Shown one piece after another: positions 24,255-33,688 of a stretch of 64,000 bases of DNA. This DNA is from Comamonas halotolerans. GTDB lineage: Bacteria; Pseudomonadota; Gammaproteobacteria; Burkholderiales; Burkholderiaceae_C. Every line of letters begins with the position of its first letter. Position 1 is the stretch's first letter. A program made the position numbers and the translations under genes. The notes beneath the pieces were generated by a model that searched no databases, had not been told where the DNA came from, and was given only the letters and a program-made list of their open reading frames with translations. The DNA lies in the NCBI RefSeq assembly GCF_030162935.1, contig NZ_JASAUZ010000023.1:310001-374000 (forward strand). The letters are read 5' to 3'.

Positions 24255-26114
24255 ATGCTAAAGCCCCTACTCGCAAAGACGCCGGCCTTGCAGTCGGCGT
24301 TTTTGTTGACTTCTGCCTTGCTGCTCAGCGGATGCAGCCTGCTGTCCAAAGACAAAAATGGTGATACCGCAAGTGGCCCACCCAGTTTCGCGCTTGAAGT
24401 GCAAGCGCCCAAAGACGTGCGCGAGCTCCTTGAGCAGCACATGGAACTGCAACGCTACCGCCAATTGCCGGATCTGCGTCGCAGCGAACTCAGCCGCCTG
24501 TTGGGCGCAGCAGATGGCAACATCCGTAGCCTGCTGGGCACCATGGGCTATTTCTCGCCCACCGTCGAGCTGCAGCTGATCGAGACGCCTGACGATGAAG
24601 ACAGTCCACGCAAAGTCTTGGTGCAGGTGGACCCCGGCGAGCCCACGAAGATCGCCAATGCGGACGTGGACTTCACCGGCGTCAATGCCGATGACCCCAA
24701 GGGCTTGAGCATGCGCGAGAGCATCCGTCGCAACTGGGGGCTACCTGAGGGCGCGCAGTTCACCCAATCGGAGTGGAGCAACTCCAAGAATGATGGAGCG
24801 CGTCGTCTGCAAAATCGCCGCTACCCCACAGCCAGCCTGGTCGAGAGCCGCGCAGATATTGATACCGATACGCAGCAAGCCCAGCTCAAAGTCAGCTATG
24901 AGCCAGGGCCGGCCTACTATTTCGGCCCACTGGTGATTGAAGGCGCACAGCGCTACAACCCTGCTGGATTGATTCGTTTGGCACGTCTGCCCGTAGGCGA
25001 CGAATATAGACAGACCAGTCTGCTCGATGCCCAGCAGCGCTTGGCGAACAGCGGTTATTACGACTCCGTGTTTTTGACCCTGGCCACCGATGTAGCCCAG
25101 CCAGGTGAGACCGAAGTGCATGCGCCGGTGATCGCCGAAGTACGTGAAGCCAAGCTGCAAAAATGGGTCTATGGTCTGGGCATCAGCACTGATACTGGCG
25201 TGCGATTTTCAATCGATCACACGCACAACCGCATTCCCTGGCTGGGCTGGCGCGCGCAAAGCAAGCTGCAGCTGGACAAGAAAAACCCACTGCTATCCAC
25301 ACGGGTGGAATCACTGCCTGACTACAGCGGCTGGAATTATTTCTTTGGCGGCAAGGCCGTACGCGAAGAACTGGCCGACTACAAAGCCAACAGCTTGACC
25401 GTTCTGGCGGGTCGCAGCAAAAACGAGGACAAAATCGACCGCAGCTACTATCTGCAGTACGACATTGCCAGACCCCAGGGAACGGGCGCTCCGCCTTCAA
25501 GCTCGGCCATCACGGCCAACTACAGCTGGACGGGGCGCTATTTCAACAACCCCACCAACCCCACACGCGGCTACGGTCTGGGATGGGAAGTTGGCGCTGG
25601 CAGCACACTCACTCCAGCACGCGAGCCATTTGGTCGCATCGCTGCGCGCTGGATGTACCTGCATCCTTTTGCGCGCGCTGAAGGAGAGACAGGCCGCCGC
25701 AGCCGCTTGGCCTTGCGCGCCAATGGCGGAGCGGTGATTGCCAAGGATGACGTAATCATTCCGATCACCCAGTTGTTTCTGTCGGGCGGTGATACCACCG
25801 TGCGTGGTTATAGCTACCAAAGCCTGGGGGCTCGCACCGATGGCGGCAAGCTCATTGGTGGCCGCTATATGGCCTCTGGCAGCGTGGAGTGGCAACGCCC
25901 CATCACCATTGCAGGCAACCGCACCGACTGGGAGCATGCGACCTTTGTGGACGCAGGCACGGTTACCGACTCTTTGGACGAATACAAAGTGTTTGTCGGT
26001 GTGGGTACAGGTATTCGCTGGCGCAGCCCTGTAGGCCCGCTGCAAGCCGATTTGGCCTATGGCCTCGAAACCAAGCAGGTTCGTTTGCATCTGCGTTTAG
26101 GCTTCAATTTCTGA
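24255..26114 (+). CDS. tamA: Outer-membrane assembly factor TamA
   Basis: Omp85-superfamily protein of 619 residues that, with TamB, moves proteins or lipids to the outer membrane. The N-terminus has a lipobox-like LLLSGCS near residue 27, unusual for TamA but seen in some betaproteobacterial members, so it may be lipidated or simply cleaved. POTRA domains fill about 50-300, and a 16-strand barrel follows, with the family motif VRGYSYQSLG and a terminal Phe (LRLGFNF), the usual beta-barrel C-terminal signal. tamB begins four bases later. Confidence 0.93.
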   Translation: MLKPLLAKTPALQSAFLLTSALLLSGCSLLSKDKNGDTASGPPSFALEVQAPKDVRELLEQHMELQRYRQLPDLRRSELSRLLGAADGNIRSLLGTMGYFSPTVELQLIETPDDEDSPRKVLVQVDPGEPTKIANADVDFTGVNADDPKGLSMRESIRRNWGLPEGAQFTQSEWSNSKNDGARRLQNRRYPTASLVESRADIDTDTQQAQLKVSYEPGPAYYFGPLVIEGAQRYNPAGLIRLARLPVGDEYRQTSLLDAQQRLANSGYYDSVFLTLATDVAQPGETEVHAPVIAEVREAKLQKWVYGLGISTDTGVRFSIDHTHNRIPWLGWRAQSKLQLDKKNPLLSTRVESLPDYSGWNYFFGGKAVREELADYKANSLTVLAGRSKNEDKIDRSYYLQYDIARPQGTGAPPSSSAITANYSWTGRYFNNPTNPTRGYGLGWEVGAGSTLTPAREPFGRIAARWMYLHPFARAEGETGRRSRLALRANGGAVIAKDDVIIPITQLFLSGGDTTVRGYSYQSLGARTDGGKLIGGRYMASGSVEWQRPITIAGNRTDWEHATFVDAGTVTDSLDEYKVFVGVGTGIRWRSPVGPLQADLAYGLETKQVRLHLRLGFNF

Positions 26115-26118
26115 TTTC

Positions 26119-29100
26119 ATGCAAGAACGCCAAGAACTCCAACTGGAGCACTCCAGCCCTGCTTCAGCGAAAAACCCGCCACCGCCAACACGCCGCCGCC
26201 GTCGCTGGCTGCGCTGGTTGATGATGTCCATCGCCCTGTTTCTGATTGCACTGTGCTGTTTGGTCGGAGTGGCCTGGTGGTGGTCGGGACAATCAGACTC
26301 TCTCAGCCGCACCCTGGCACGCGTGGCCAGCTGGATGCCTGCAGACCAAAAGCTGGAGGCTGATGGCGTAGAAGGTAGCCTGCGTACAGGTGGCCGCATT
26401 GAATGGCTGCGCTGGACCAGCCCCGCCATTCAGGTGGAAATCAAAGGGGCAGACATTGCCTGGCGCCTGCAACCTCTGCTTTCGCGTGAGCTGCGCTTTG
26501 GCCGTGTGAACATGGATGAACTGCGCATTCGCAGCACCCCCCAGCCCAAAGATGACAGCCCCACCGAGCCACTGCAATCTTTGCAACTGCCCGTGAGCCT
26601 GGATGTGCCTGTCCGCATCGAGCGCGTGGTCTGGGAAGGGCCGCCAGAGGCGGTCATCACTGAACTGTACGGTCACTACAACTACGACCGCACGCAACAC
26701 AAGCTGGAAGTCTCCAGCCTGCGCTATGCCGAGGGTTTTTATGAAGCCCAGCTGCACTTGCAAGCCGCTGCGCCCATGCAGCTGGAGGCTGAAGTCAGGG
26801 GCAGCATCAAGGCACCGCTTCCCAATCAACCCGAACAAGTGCTCGGTATTGTGGCTACCGCTACTGCCAAGGGCACGCTGGCTACAGAAGCGGCAGCTTT
26901 GAGCATCACGGCACACGCGCATACTGTGGATGGTGAGGATGACAAAGCCAGGGCTGTCAGTAAAGCACTGACCGCAGATATCCAGGCGGTGCTGCGCCCC
27001 TGGCTGCCGCAACCGCTTGAACAAGCCCACGCCGAGTTACAGCATGTGGATGCAGCGCTGTTCATGCCCGGAGGTCCGCGTACAGACTTGAACGGCACCG
27101 TTAAGGCAGGCCCTGACGGCGAAGGCTGGAAGCTGAACGCCGCGCTGAGCAACCGCATTCCCGGCCCCTGGGATCAACAAGCTCTGCCTGTTCGCTCCGT
27201 CACGGCAGATGCCAGTTTTGATGGCAGCCAGACATGGCTACTGGAAAACGCGCGTGTCGATTTCGGTAAAACTGGCGATGCCCATTTACAGGCACAAGGC
27301 AGCTTTGATACGCAGACGCAAGCAGTGCAAGGCAAGGCTGTGTTACAGGGTGTCAACCCCGCAGAGCTGTACAGCACCCTCGATTCAGCCCCCGTATCTG
27401 GCAGCCTGCAAGCCAGCACCGCTGAAAACCAAACCGTGCAGTTTCAACTGGATCTGCAAGCCGCCAAGGCTCGCAACTCTCAGGCTTTGCATATAGAGTC
27501 AGCCCGCGCCGAAGGCACATGGCAGGCTCCCGTGCTGCAATTGCGCAACCTGGATATCAGTGCCCTGCAAGCCAAGCTGCAAACTGCCGTCTTGCGCCTG
27601 GACACCCAAGCGCAAACCGTTCAAGGTAAGTTGCAAGCACAAGTGCCCGGCACACAAGCCAATCTGGACCTGGATGCTGGCCCAGAAAATGGACAAGGTG
27701 AGGTATCGCTCAACATCAGCTCCGCAGAGCAATTGGGCCGCTGGCTCAGCCGCCTTCCTCTGGGTGAAGACCCCTTGGCCGGAGCCAAACTGCAGGGCAG
27801 CACCACCGCCCAGTTGCAATGGCGCGGCGGCTGGCAAAAGCTGCTGCAACGACTGCAAAACCCCGCTGCGCCTATTGAGGCCAGCGGCATGCAAATCACC
27901 GCCAAGGTCCAGGCTCGCCGCCTCAGCTACCAGCCCGCAGGCGGCACCATCACCCAAGTGCAGCAACTCAAGCTGGGTGCATCCGGTAGTCCTGAGGCCC
28001 TGCAAGTCAGCCTCAATGGTCAAGCTCAAATGGCAGAGCAAACCATGGGGCTGGACACCGAAGCACACGCGGGTCTGCTGGTACACAAAGGCGCTGCCGC
28101 TACCGACTGGCAAGCACGCATTCAAAAATTGCAGGCCCAGTGGAGCCCTGATGGCAAAACCAGCAACACATGGCATGTACAACTGGCAAGCCCTACTACA
28201 GCCAACCAACACACCACTGGGAACCCTGTGCGCACGGTGCGTATCCAGGCCGGTGAAGGCCGTCTGCTGGTGACCCCGCCCGCCAGTGCCGGCACCGAAT
28301 CCGCCAGCCTGCAATGGGAACCACTGTCGCTGCGCCAAACCGGCTCCGGCAACTGGGCAGTCCAAACAAAAGGCCAGCTACACCATATTCCATTGGCCTG
28401 GGTGGATGCATTCAGTCCTGATCCACAAAAACCATTGCTCGCCAGCGCAGGCGTTGGTGGCGATCTGATCGTGCAAGGCAGATGGGACATTGACAACACC
28501 GGCCGCCAGTTGCGCGCCGATGTGCTGCTGGAACGTGCCAGCGGTGACATACGTCTGTCTGTCGAAGACGCTGATGCAGCACCGGTTACTGTGGTGCGCA
28601 GTACTGGCGCCAGTGAAATCAATACGGAAACCCATCAAGTGCGCTCACGCGCCGTTAGTGGTGGCCGCGGCATGCGCGCTCGCTTACAAGAGCTACGGCT
28701 GCAACTCGGTGCGCAAGGCAACGATTTGCGTGCCCAGTTGGTATGGAACTCCGAGCGAGCCGGTCAAATCAACGCAGATCTGCGCAGCCAAGTCACATCC
28801 GGCAAAGATGGTTTCACCTGGTCAGACAAAGCCCCCATCTCAGGCAACGTCAAAGCCAGCTTGCCCAACATCGGCATCTGGGCACTGTTTGCACCTCCAG
28901 GCTGGCGTGTGGGCGGCACCTTTAACGCCGACGTCGCCATCTCAGGTACACGCAATGCACCCCAATGGGATGGTCAACTCAGTGCAGACCAACTCAGCAT
29001 CCGCTCTTTGCTGGACGGTGTGGACCTCAAGGATGGCCGCCTGCGTGCGCGGCTGCAAGGCACACGCCTGGACATCACAGAGATTTACCTCAAAGGCGGT

Positions 29101-30198
29101 GAAGGCAGCAGCACGCGCATCCTGGGACAAAGCGGCAACCTGACCTCTGCCCCCAAAGACGGCGGCACGCTGACCGGTCAAGGTTTTGTCGCGTTTGACC
29201 CCAATGCACCAGAAGGTAGCTCCGGCATCAGCATGGACATTCGTGCGGTTGCCGAGCGCTTGCAGGTACTGGTGCGCGCTGACCGCCAGCTGAGTGTCAG
29301 CGGCAGTCTCAATGCAGGCATGAATGCAGGACAAGTACGCCTGCATGGCGACCTCAAAGTGGACCGTGCAGCCATCATGCTGGCCGACGAATCCGCCCCA
29401 TCGCTGGACTCGGACGTGCACGTGACCTCAGCGGCCAGCCGCAAAGCGGCCCAGCAGCAAGCGGAGAAACAAGCCTCCCAAGCCAGCGGCTCGGTACAGG
29501 CCGTACAGCCCCCTGACATCCTGGTGAACCTGGATCTGGGTGAAGACTTTGCCCTGCAAGGCTACGGCATCACCACCCGCCTGGAGGGCAAGCTGCAAGT
29601 CACCAACGGTCCGCGCATCACCGGTGAAATTCACACCGTCAACGGACGCTACCGCGCCTGGGGGCAGTCACTTGACGTGGAAAGCGGCACCATCCGCTTC
29701 AGCGGCCCTTATGCCAACCCCGCCATCGACATCGTAGCCATTCGCCCCAATATCGAGGTACGTGCAGGCGTTAAGGTCACAGGCAGCGCCAACAGCCCTC
29801 GCGTGGCGCTGTTCTCGGAGCCGTCCATGTCCGATGCAGAAAAACTGTCCTGGATTGTGATGGGCCGCAGCGCTGCTGCGGGTGGCGCCGAGACCGCCTT
29901 GCTGCAGCAGGCCGCCCTGGCCCTGCTCAGCGGTGGTGGGACTGGCGGAAATTTTGCTGGTCAGCTGGGGCTGGATGAAGTGGGCCTCAAAGGCCCTAGT
30001 GAAGATGGCTCGGAAGGTGCTGCAGTCAGTGTGGGCAAACGCTTGTCCAAAGATCTTTATGTTGTCTACGAACAAAGCCTGTCCGGCGCCATGGGCACGC
30101 TATTCATCTTCTACGACCTATCCAAACGCCTGACACTGCGCGGCCAGACCGGGGAGCAAACTGCTGTGGACTTGATCTATACCCGCAGCAAAGACTAA
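26119..30198 (+). CDS. tamB: Translocation and assembly module subunit TamB
   Basis: 1359 residues. A single N-terminal membrane anchor (about 33-55, WLRWLMMSIALFLIAL) follows a basic, Pro-rich head. A very long periplasmic repetitive beta region spans the cell envelope, and the C-terminal DUF490 domain contains WGQSLDVESGTIRFSG and the terminal barrel-contact segment. TamB bridges inner and outer membranes and partners the TamA barrel encoded directly upstream; the AsmA-like family is thought to carry phospholipids. Gln/Ala-rich composition in the middle is normal for this family. Confidence 0.94.
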   Translation: MQERQELQLEHSSPASAKNPPPPTRRRRRWLRWLMMSIALFLIALCCLVGVAWWWSGQSDSLSRTLARVASWMPADQKLEADGVEGSLRTGGRIEWLRWTSPAIQVEIKGADIAWRLQPLLSRELRFGRVNMDELRIRSTPQPKDDSPTEPLQSLQLPVSLDVPVRIERVVWEGPPEAVITELYGHYNYDRTQHKLEVSSLRYAEGFYEAQLHLQAAAPMQLEAEVRGSIKAPLPNQPEQVLGIVATATAKGTLATEAAALSITAHAHTVDGEDDKARAVSKALTADIQAVLRPWLPQPLEQAHAELQHVDAALFMPGGPRTDLNGTVKAGPDGEGWKLNAALSNRIPGPWDQQALPVRSVTADASFDGSQTWLLENARVDFGKTGDAHLQAQGSFDTQTQAVQGKAVLQGVNPAELYSTLDSAPVSGSLQASTAENQTVQFQLDLQAAKARNSQALHIESARAEGTWQAPVLQLRNLDISALQAKLQTAVLRLDTQAQTVQGKLQAQVPGTQANLDLDAGPENGQGEVSLNISSAEQLGRWLSRLPLGEDPLAGAKLQGSTTAQLQWRGGWQKLLQRLQNPAAPIEASGMQITAKVQARRLSYQPAGGTITQVQQLKLGASGSPEALQVSLNGQAQMAEQTMGLDTEAHAGLLVHKGAAATDWQARIQKLQAQWSPDGKTSNTWHVQLASPTTANQHTTGNPVRTVRIQAGEGRLLVTPPASAGTESASLQWEPLSLRQTGSGNWAVQTKGQLHHIPLAWVDAFSPDPQKPLLASAGVGGDLIVQGRWDIDNTGRQLRADVLLERASGDIRLSVEDADAAPVTVVRSTGASEINTETHQVRSRAVSGGRGMRARLQELRLQLGAQGNDLRAQLVWNSERAGQINADLRSQVTSGKDGFTWSDKAPISGNVKASLPNIGIWALFAPPGWRVGGTFNADVAISGTRNAPQWDGQLSADQLSIRSLLDGVDLKDGRLRARLQGTRLDITEIYLKGGEGSSTRILGQSGNLTSAPKDGGTLTGQGFVAFDPNAPEGSSGISMDIRAVAERLQVLVRADRQLSVSGSLNAGMNAGQVRLHGDLKVDRAAIMLADESAPSLDSDVHVTSAASRKAAQQQAEKQASQASGSVQAVQPPDILVNLDLGEDFALQGYGITTRLEGKLQVTNGPRITGEIHTVNGRYRAWGQSLDVESGTIRFSGPYANPAIDIVAIRPNIEVRAGVKVTGSANSPRVALFSEPSMSDAEKLSWIVMGRSAAAGGAETALLQQAALALLSGGGTGGNFAGQLGLDEVGLKGPSEDGSEGAAVSVGKRLSKDLYVVYEQSLSGAMGTLFIFYDLSKRLTLRGQTGEQTAVDLIYTRSKD

Positions 30199-30206
30199 GT
30201 TGGCCT

Positions 30207-30241
30207 CCAATGCCTGTACATTTTGAACTTACAGGCATTGG
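30207..30241. repeat. Perfect 12-bp inverted repeat after tamB
   Basis: CCAATGCCTGTA pairs with TACAGGCATTGG around an 11-base loop, directly after the tamB stop and before tRNA-Arg. No T-run follows, so it may be a rho-assisted or processing stem rather than a standard terminator. Confidence 0.7.
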
Positions 30242-30265
30242 CACCATTTACAATAACGCCCGCGT

Positions 30266-30340
30266 CCCCCTGTAGTTCAATGGATAGAACGGACCCCTCC
30301 TAAGGGTCAGATACAGGTTCGATTCCTGTCGGGGGGACCA
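30266..30340 (+). tRNA. tRNA-Arg (anticodon CCT)
   Basis: A 75-base cloverleaf including an encoded CCA end. The 7-bp acceptor is CCCCCTG with CGGGGGG (one G-T pair) and discriminator A. The D stem is GTTC/GAAC, the anticodon stem GACCC/GGGTC around CTCCTAA (anticodon CCT, reading AGG), and the T arm ACAGG-TTCGATT-CCTGT. A TACAAT -10 box lies at 30249 with a GC-rich discriminator, as in stable-RNA promoters. tRNA-Arg(CCT) genes are frequent phage integration sites, and phage remnants follow here. Confidence 0.95.
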
Positions 30341-30821
30341 ATAACTTGCTGTTTTATTAAGATAAAAAATCAACAGTGGTTCATAGCTGGGACAAATTGA
30401 GCAAATTTCCGGCTGAAAGTGCGCAAAGCGGCTGCGCTTGAACGGATCAGACGCTTCCCTGAAAAAACTCCCGCAATTTCTCGTAATTTTGCTTGGGCCA
30501 GTATTTGGCGGCAGCGCCAAGTCCAGAGCCAGACCAGCGCAGCCGACCTACACGTAATTTGCGCCATATGAAGCGGGCAGGCGCGGTGGGGGCGATGTGG
30601 CGCGCCGAGGGAGACAGTGGTGCTTTTGCGCATTCGACCAAAAAGGGGAGTGTTGGGCAAAAAAAGGGGCCAAAGGCACCTTTGAAGTCTTGCTCGCAGG
30701 CTCTGCGCGGATTCCTGTCTTACTTGACCACCCGTTCCAGTGCTCGTGGGCAGGCTTCCATAATCAGATGGACACCTTGCCGCTAAACGTGGATGGCAGC
30801 AAACCAGAGAAGAAACTCAAC
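30341..30821. other. Region of unclear content after tRNA-Arg
   Basis: About 480 bases with open frames on both strands, none of which shows family motifs, a ribosome site or consistent codon use. Composition changes from AT-rich near the tRNA to G+C-rich at 30520-30640. Given the neighbouring portal remnant, this may be eroded prophage DNA. No copy of the tRNA 3' end was noticed further downstream. Confidence 0.45.
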
Positions 30822-31181
30822 TCATGTTTCCAAGCGAAGGTTTTCCTCAGGAACCCAGCCTTGTTTATTTGTCTTGGAGTGAGAGCACCATACCCAGCCA
30901 TTCAAACTATGTGCACCTCGCACAAATTCGCCTTCATCAACATCCAGCTCTTGAGCGGTGTAATCACTCAGCACGATTCCATTACTGTTTGAAAGAAGCT
31001 CAAATACTTGCTCCGGAACCCAACCAGGTTCTTGCCCGTTGACTGTGCATAAATACCAGCCAGACCATGGTTCTGGCCCTTCGTACCGTTCCCCAACATG
31101 TATCTGATCTCCTATCTTCAGTTGGATGGGATTCGGGAACTCATTGCGATGCGACTTTACAACTAGGAAGTCAGCTGTCAT
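30822..31181 (-). CDS. Tandem SH3-like domain protein
   Basis: 119 residues with two SH3-like units in tandem. The first (about 1-60) has IGDQIHVGERYEGPEPWSGWYLC followed by EPGWVPEQVFEL; the second (about 65-119) has ALDxxEGEF-like ELDVDEGEF and GWVPEENLRL. The GWVP strand is the usual SH3 ligand-groove element. No signal peptide is seen, so it is probably cytoplasmic. It lies within the phage-derived patch and may be a passenger gene. The function is unknown. Confidence 0.65.
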   Translation of the reverse strand: MTADFLVVKSHRNEFPNPIQLKIGDQIHVGERYEGPEPWSGWYLCTVNGQEPGWVPEQVFELLSNSNGIVLSDYTAQELDVDEGEFVRGAHSLNGWVWCSHSKTNKQGWVPEENLRLET

Positions 31182-31427
31182 CTATTGCTCCTTCTGGTAC
31201 TTCGAACGCATACAGTCTAAGGACTAGACGTTGACGTAGTGCGAAGCCCAATTGGAATGACTGGGCATGACTGCTCTTGGCTGACGATTGCGGGCTGTCC
31301 AAATTCGGTGGTGAGCTGTCCATGAAATTTCAGTGCTCTGTCCACGAAATATTGGAGTGCGTGTACATATAAAGTGGAATACGCAGGCTGCGGCCTGCGA
31401 CTGTTAACGATCCGATGATGCTGAAAT

Positions 31428-32009
31428 CTATGAATCAATAAACCGCACCACCTCCTCCCCTGCCCACAAATTGATGCCCATGAACTTGGTCTTGAGTGGA
31501 TCAATTTCATTTTCGATGAACACCTGGCGGGCCTCCGCGGAGTTGCCGAAACCGCCGGTGTTGTTGGGGATGATGCCAAGCAGGCCCGGTGGTACGGCCA
31601 GCACGTCTTGCTTGCTGGCGTTTTTAATCGCACTGAAATCGTCCTTGGCTGCCTCCTCGCTGATCGGAATCAGCTTGAGGCTGTCTGGCTTGTCGTTCGG
31701 TGCGTGCACAAACAGGTGGCGGAAGTTGCCGGGGCCCTTGGAGCGGCACAGTTGTTCGCGCAGCTTGTCCACATCGGTGTTGCCCACTGCAGCGTCTGAC
31801 AGGTACATGATGAACCCGGCATGACTGCCGTTTTCGTAGTAGCGGCGGCGAAACGTGGTGGCCAACGCATTCAGCATGGAGGCCTGAATGGAGCTGATGT
31901 ATTCCAGCAACCCATACAGCTCCTGATTGATGTCGTATTCGCGCAGCTGAAACGCCGAGTCCAGAGCAAGCTCGTGTTCTTCCGCGTAGCTGGGAACGCA
32001 GAAAAACGA
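31428..32009 (-). pseudogene. Phage portal protein fragment (P2 gpQ/PBSX type)
   Basis: The open stretch encodes the C-terminal two thirds of a P2-type portal protein: LYGLLEYISSIQASMLN, then TTFRRRYYENGSHAGFIMYLSD and DKPDSLKLIPISE, and near the end LWAGEEVVRF, the usual C-terminus. An in-frame stop at 32010-32012 cuts off the N-terminal part (about 150 residues missing), and no start codon or ribosome site fits. No other capsid, terminase or tail gene is present next to it, so it is a decayed prophage relic. Confidence 0.82.
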
Positions 32010-32148
32010 TCATCTCTACTGCACCGCGTGTAGCACGCTCAGTTCATGCTCCCAACACAGTGAACATCCCATTGCTGCCACTCAACTTCAATGTTCAATG
32101 GTCTATGTTTTCTCCGCTGTCTCTACCACAAACCAAGACACCTTCTTC

Positions 32149-33024
32149 TTATACGTTGATGTTCTGCACTGCCCATGCAGCTACTTGGGCCAGGCAAGCA
32201 TCTTTAACCGCCGCTTCAGCTTGGCTATCTGCCAAGTAAGCAGACACAATCAACGGCGCTCTTCGGGGTGGAAACAGAATCCCGATGTCATTCGCATCCG
32301 TGCCATAGGTGCCGGTTTTATCGCCCACCTGCCACCCTGCTGGCACTCCGGCTTTGAGGCGCTTTCCACCTGTAGTATTGGCCAGTAACCAATCCAACAA
32401 CTGTTGGCGCGAAGCGGGCGACAATGCCTCTTCCATCAGCAATGTCTGCATGGTCTGGGCCATGGCCCAAGGGCTGGTGGTGTCCAGCAAGGCATCTCCC
32501 GAGGGAATGTTGAGGGTAGGCTCATTGCGGTCCAGCCGCGTCACGGTATCTCCCAGTTGACGTGCGTAGGCTGTCAGTGCAGCGGGACCGCCGTAACTTT
32601 CCAAAATCAGATTGCCAGCCGTGTTGTCACTGGTGGTGATGGTCGCAGCGCACAATTCGCCCAAGGTCAAACCTGCACCATCGGCGTGCTTTTCAGTGAT
32701 TGGCGACCATGGAATCAACGCGCTACGCGTATAGGCGATGCGCCTGTGCAAAGAATCGAGCCCCAGATCAACCCGGTGTAGCACCAGGGCACTGGCCAGT
32801 AGCTTGAATGTGCTGAGCATCATGAAGCGCTCATCCTGTCGCCAACCCCATTGTTGCCTAGTGGCCGTATCAATGATGCAAACACCCAGGCGGCCCTGCG
32901 CTTGAGCTTCAAGGTTCATGCAATGCTTATGCAGCGAGGCATCGCGAGCATCTTTTTTGACAGTGGCACAACCTGTCATCAGTGATAAACAGGTGGAGGT
33001 AGTGAATAGGCGGCGAGAGAGCAT
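32149..33024 (-). CDS. Class A beta-lactamase (predicted lipoprotein)
   Basis: Serine beta-lactamase of 291 residues. All class A active-site elements are present: STFK at 71-74 (nucleophile Ser71), SDN at 132-134, EPTLN at 168-172 with the deacylating Glu168, and KTG at 236-238. The N-terminus MLSRRLF...LSLMTGC resembles a lipoprotein signal with lipidated Cys19. No LysR-type regulator gene is next to it, so expression may be constitutive. It lies between a prophage relic and the kdp operon, diverging from kdp. The spectrum cannot be judged from sequence alone. Confidence 0.93.
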   Translation of the reverse strand: MLSRRLFTTSTCLSLMTGCATVKKDARDASLHKHCMNLEAQAQGRLGVCIIDTATRQQWGWRQDERFMMLSTFKLLASALVLHRVDLGLDSLHRRIAYTRSALIPWSPITEKHADGAGLTLGELCAATITTSDNTAGNLILESYGGPAALTAYARQLGDTVTRLDRNEPTLNIPSGDALLDTTSPWAMAQTMQTLLMEEALSPASRQQLLDWLLANTTGGKRLKAGVPAGWQVGDKTGTYGTDANDIGILFPPRRAPLIVSAYLADSQAEAAVKDACLAQVAAWAVQNINV

Positions 33025-33471
33025 AAAGGAAATCCAATCAGGTGCTGCTTATTGTCGGGTCACCGCCATACTTAATCCTGATTTCAGGCATAAGACCGCT
33101 TATATCCACACACCGTCTTCATCAAGCGACCTTTCTGCACCTTCTTCACACCACTTGTAATTGGTCCTTGTTGACAGTGAGCCATGTCAACGCCTCTCCC
33201 CCAAGCCCACAAAAACGCATGCTCTTGACTGACAACAGGCCATGTTGTGCCAGGCAGCTCTGGCGGAATGAGTACAAGTGATTCTGGATAGTAATCAACG
33301 CGCTGAGCGCCTGCGAAATGGCGTTTCTTTCAAATCTTGATGCCATCTTGATATGAAACGCCGCATTCCATACACCATTTTGACGCCTTCATTTCTACAG
33401 TTTCTCCAGTGCCAAGCCGCATCACTTTGTGGAGATGCGAAAAAGGTTTTGGCTATCAATGGAGGTATGAA
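33025..33471. other. Divergent regulatory region between beta-lactamase and kdp
   Basis: About 450 bases with no gene. Its kdp-proximal part (33318-33362) holds the candidate KdpE operator. GGAGG at 33461 is the ribosome site of kdpF. Apart from these nothing is called; the beta-lactamase promoter is not obvious. Confidence 0.6.
33318..33362 (+). promoter_or_regulatory. Candidate KdpE operator upstream of kdpF
   Basis: Two copies of ATCTTGAT begin 11 bases apart (33334-33341 and 33345-33352), the one-helical-turn spacing expected for a dimer of an OmpR-family regulator such as KdpE. An inverted repeat, GGCGTTTC at 33320-33327 and GAAACGCC at 33355-33362, brackets them. The site lies about 110-150 bases before kdpF. 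The assignment to KdpE is inference. Confidence 0.55.
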
Positions 33472-33570
33472 ATGTTGGTCAGCCACTGGATTCAAGCGCT
33501 GTCTGCAATTACAGCGCTAGGACTGTTTGCTTACTTGGGCTATGCGCTGCTGTTCCCTGAGAAATTTTGA
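33472..33570 (+). CDS. kdpF: KdpF small subunit of the potassium-transporting ATPase
   Basis: A 32-residue single-helix protein ending in YLGYALLFPEKF, which matches the KdpF C-terminus (YALLxPExF). KdpF stabilises the KdpABC complex in the inner membrane. GGAGG lies nine bases before the ATG. It is the first gene of the kdp operon. Confidence 0.88.
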   Translation: MLVSHWIQALSAITALGLFAYLGYALLFPEKF

Positions 33571-33580
33571 GGAGAACGTC

Positions 33581-33676
33581 ATGCATCAAGCCTTACAAGA
33601 CCTCTTTTTTGTCAGCATCATCGTTGTCTGCTTTGTCGGACTTTTGGGCTTTGTGCGCGCTTTGGCGCGCATCTGA
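33581..33676 (+). CDS. Second small membrane protein between kdpF and kdpA
   Basis: 31 residues: a short polar head (MHQALQDLF), one transmembrane helix and a basic tail (FVRALARI). AGGAGA lies nine bases upstream of the ATG, a strong ribosome site that overlaps the kdpF stop. It ends 12 bases before kdpA. Its size, helix and position suggest a further accessory peptide of the Kdp complex; I do not know a named family for it. Confidence 0.65.
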   Translation: MHQALQDLFFVSIIVVCFVGLLGFVRALARI

Positions 33677-33688
33677 AAGGGCAACACC

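Noticed and set aside
30341..30821. Candidate integrase remnant next to tRNA-Arg
   Set aside because: None of the open frames shows the tyrosine recombinase catalytic residues (R..HxxR..Y).
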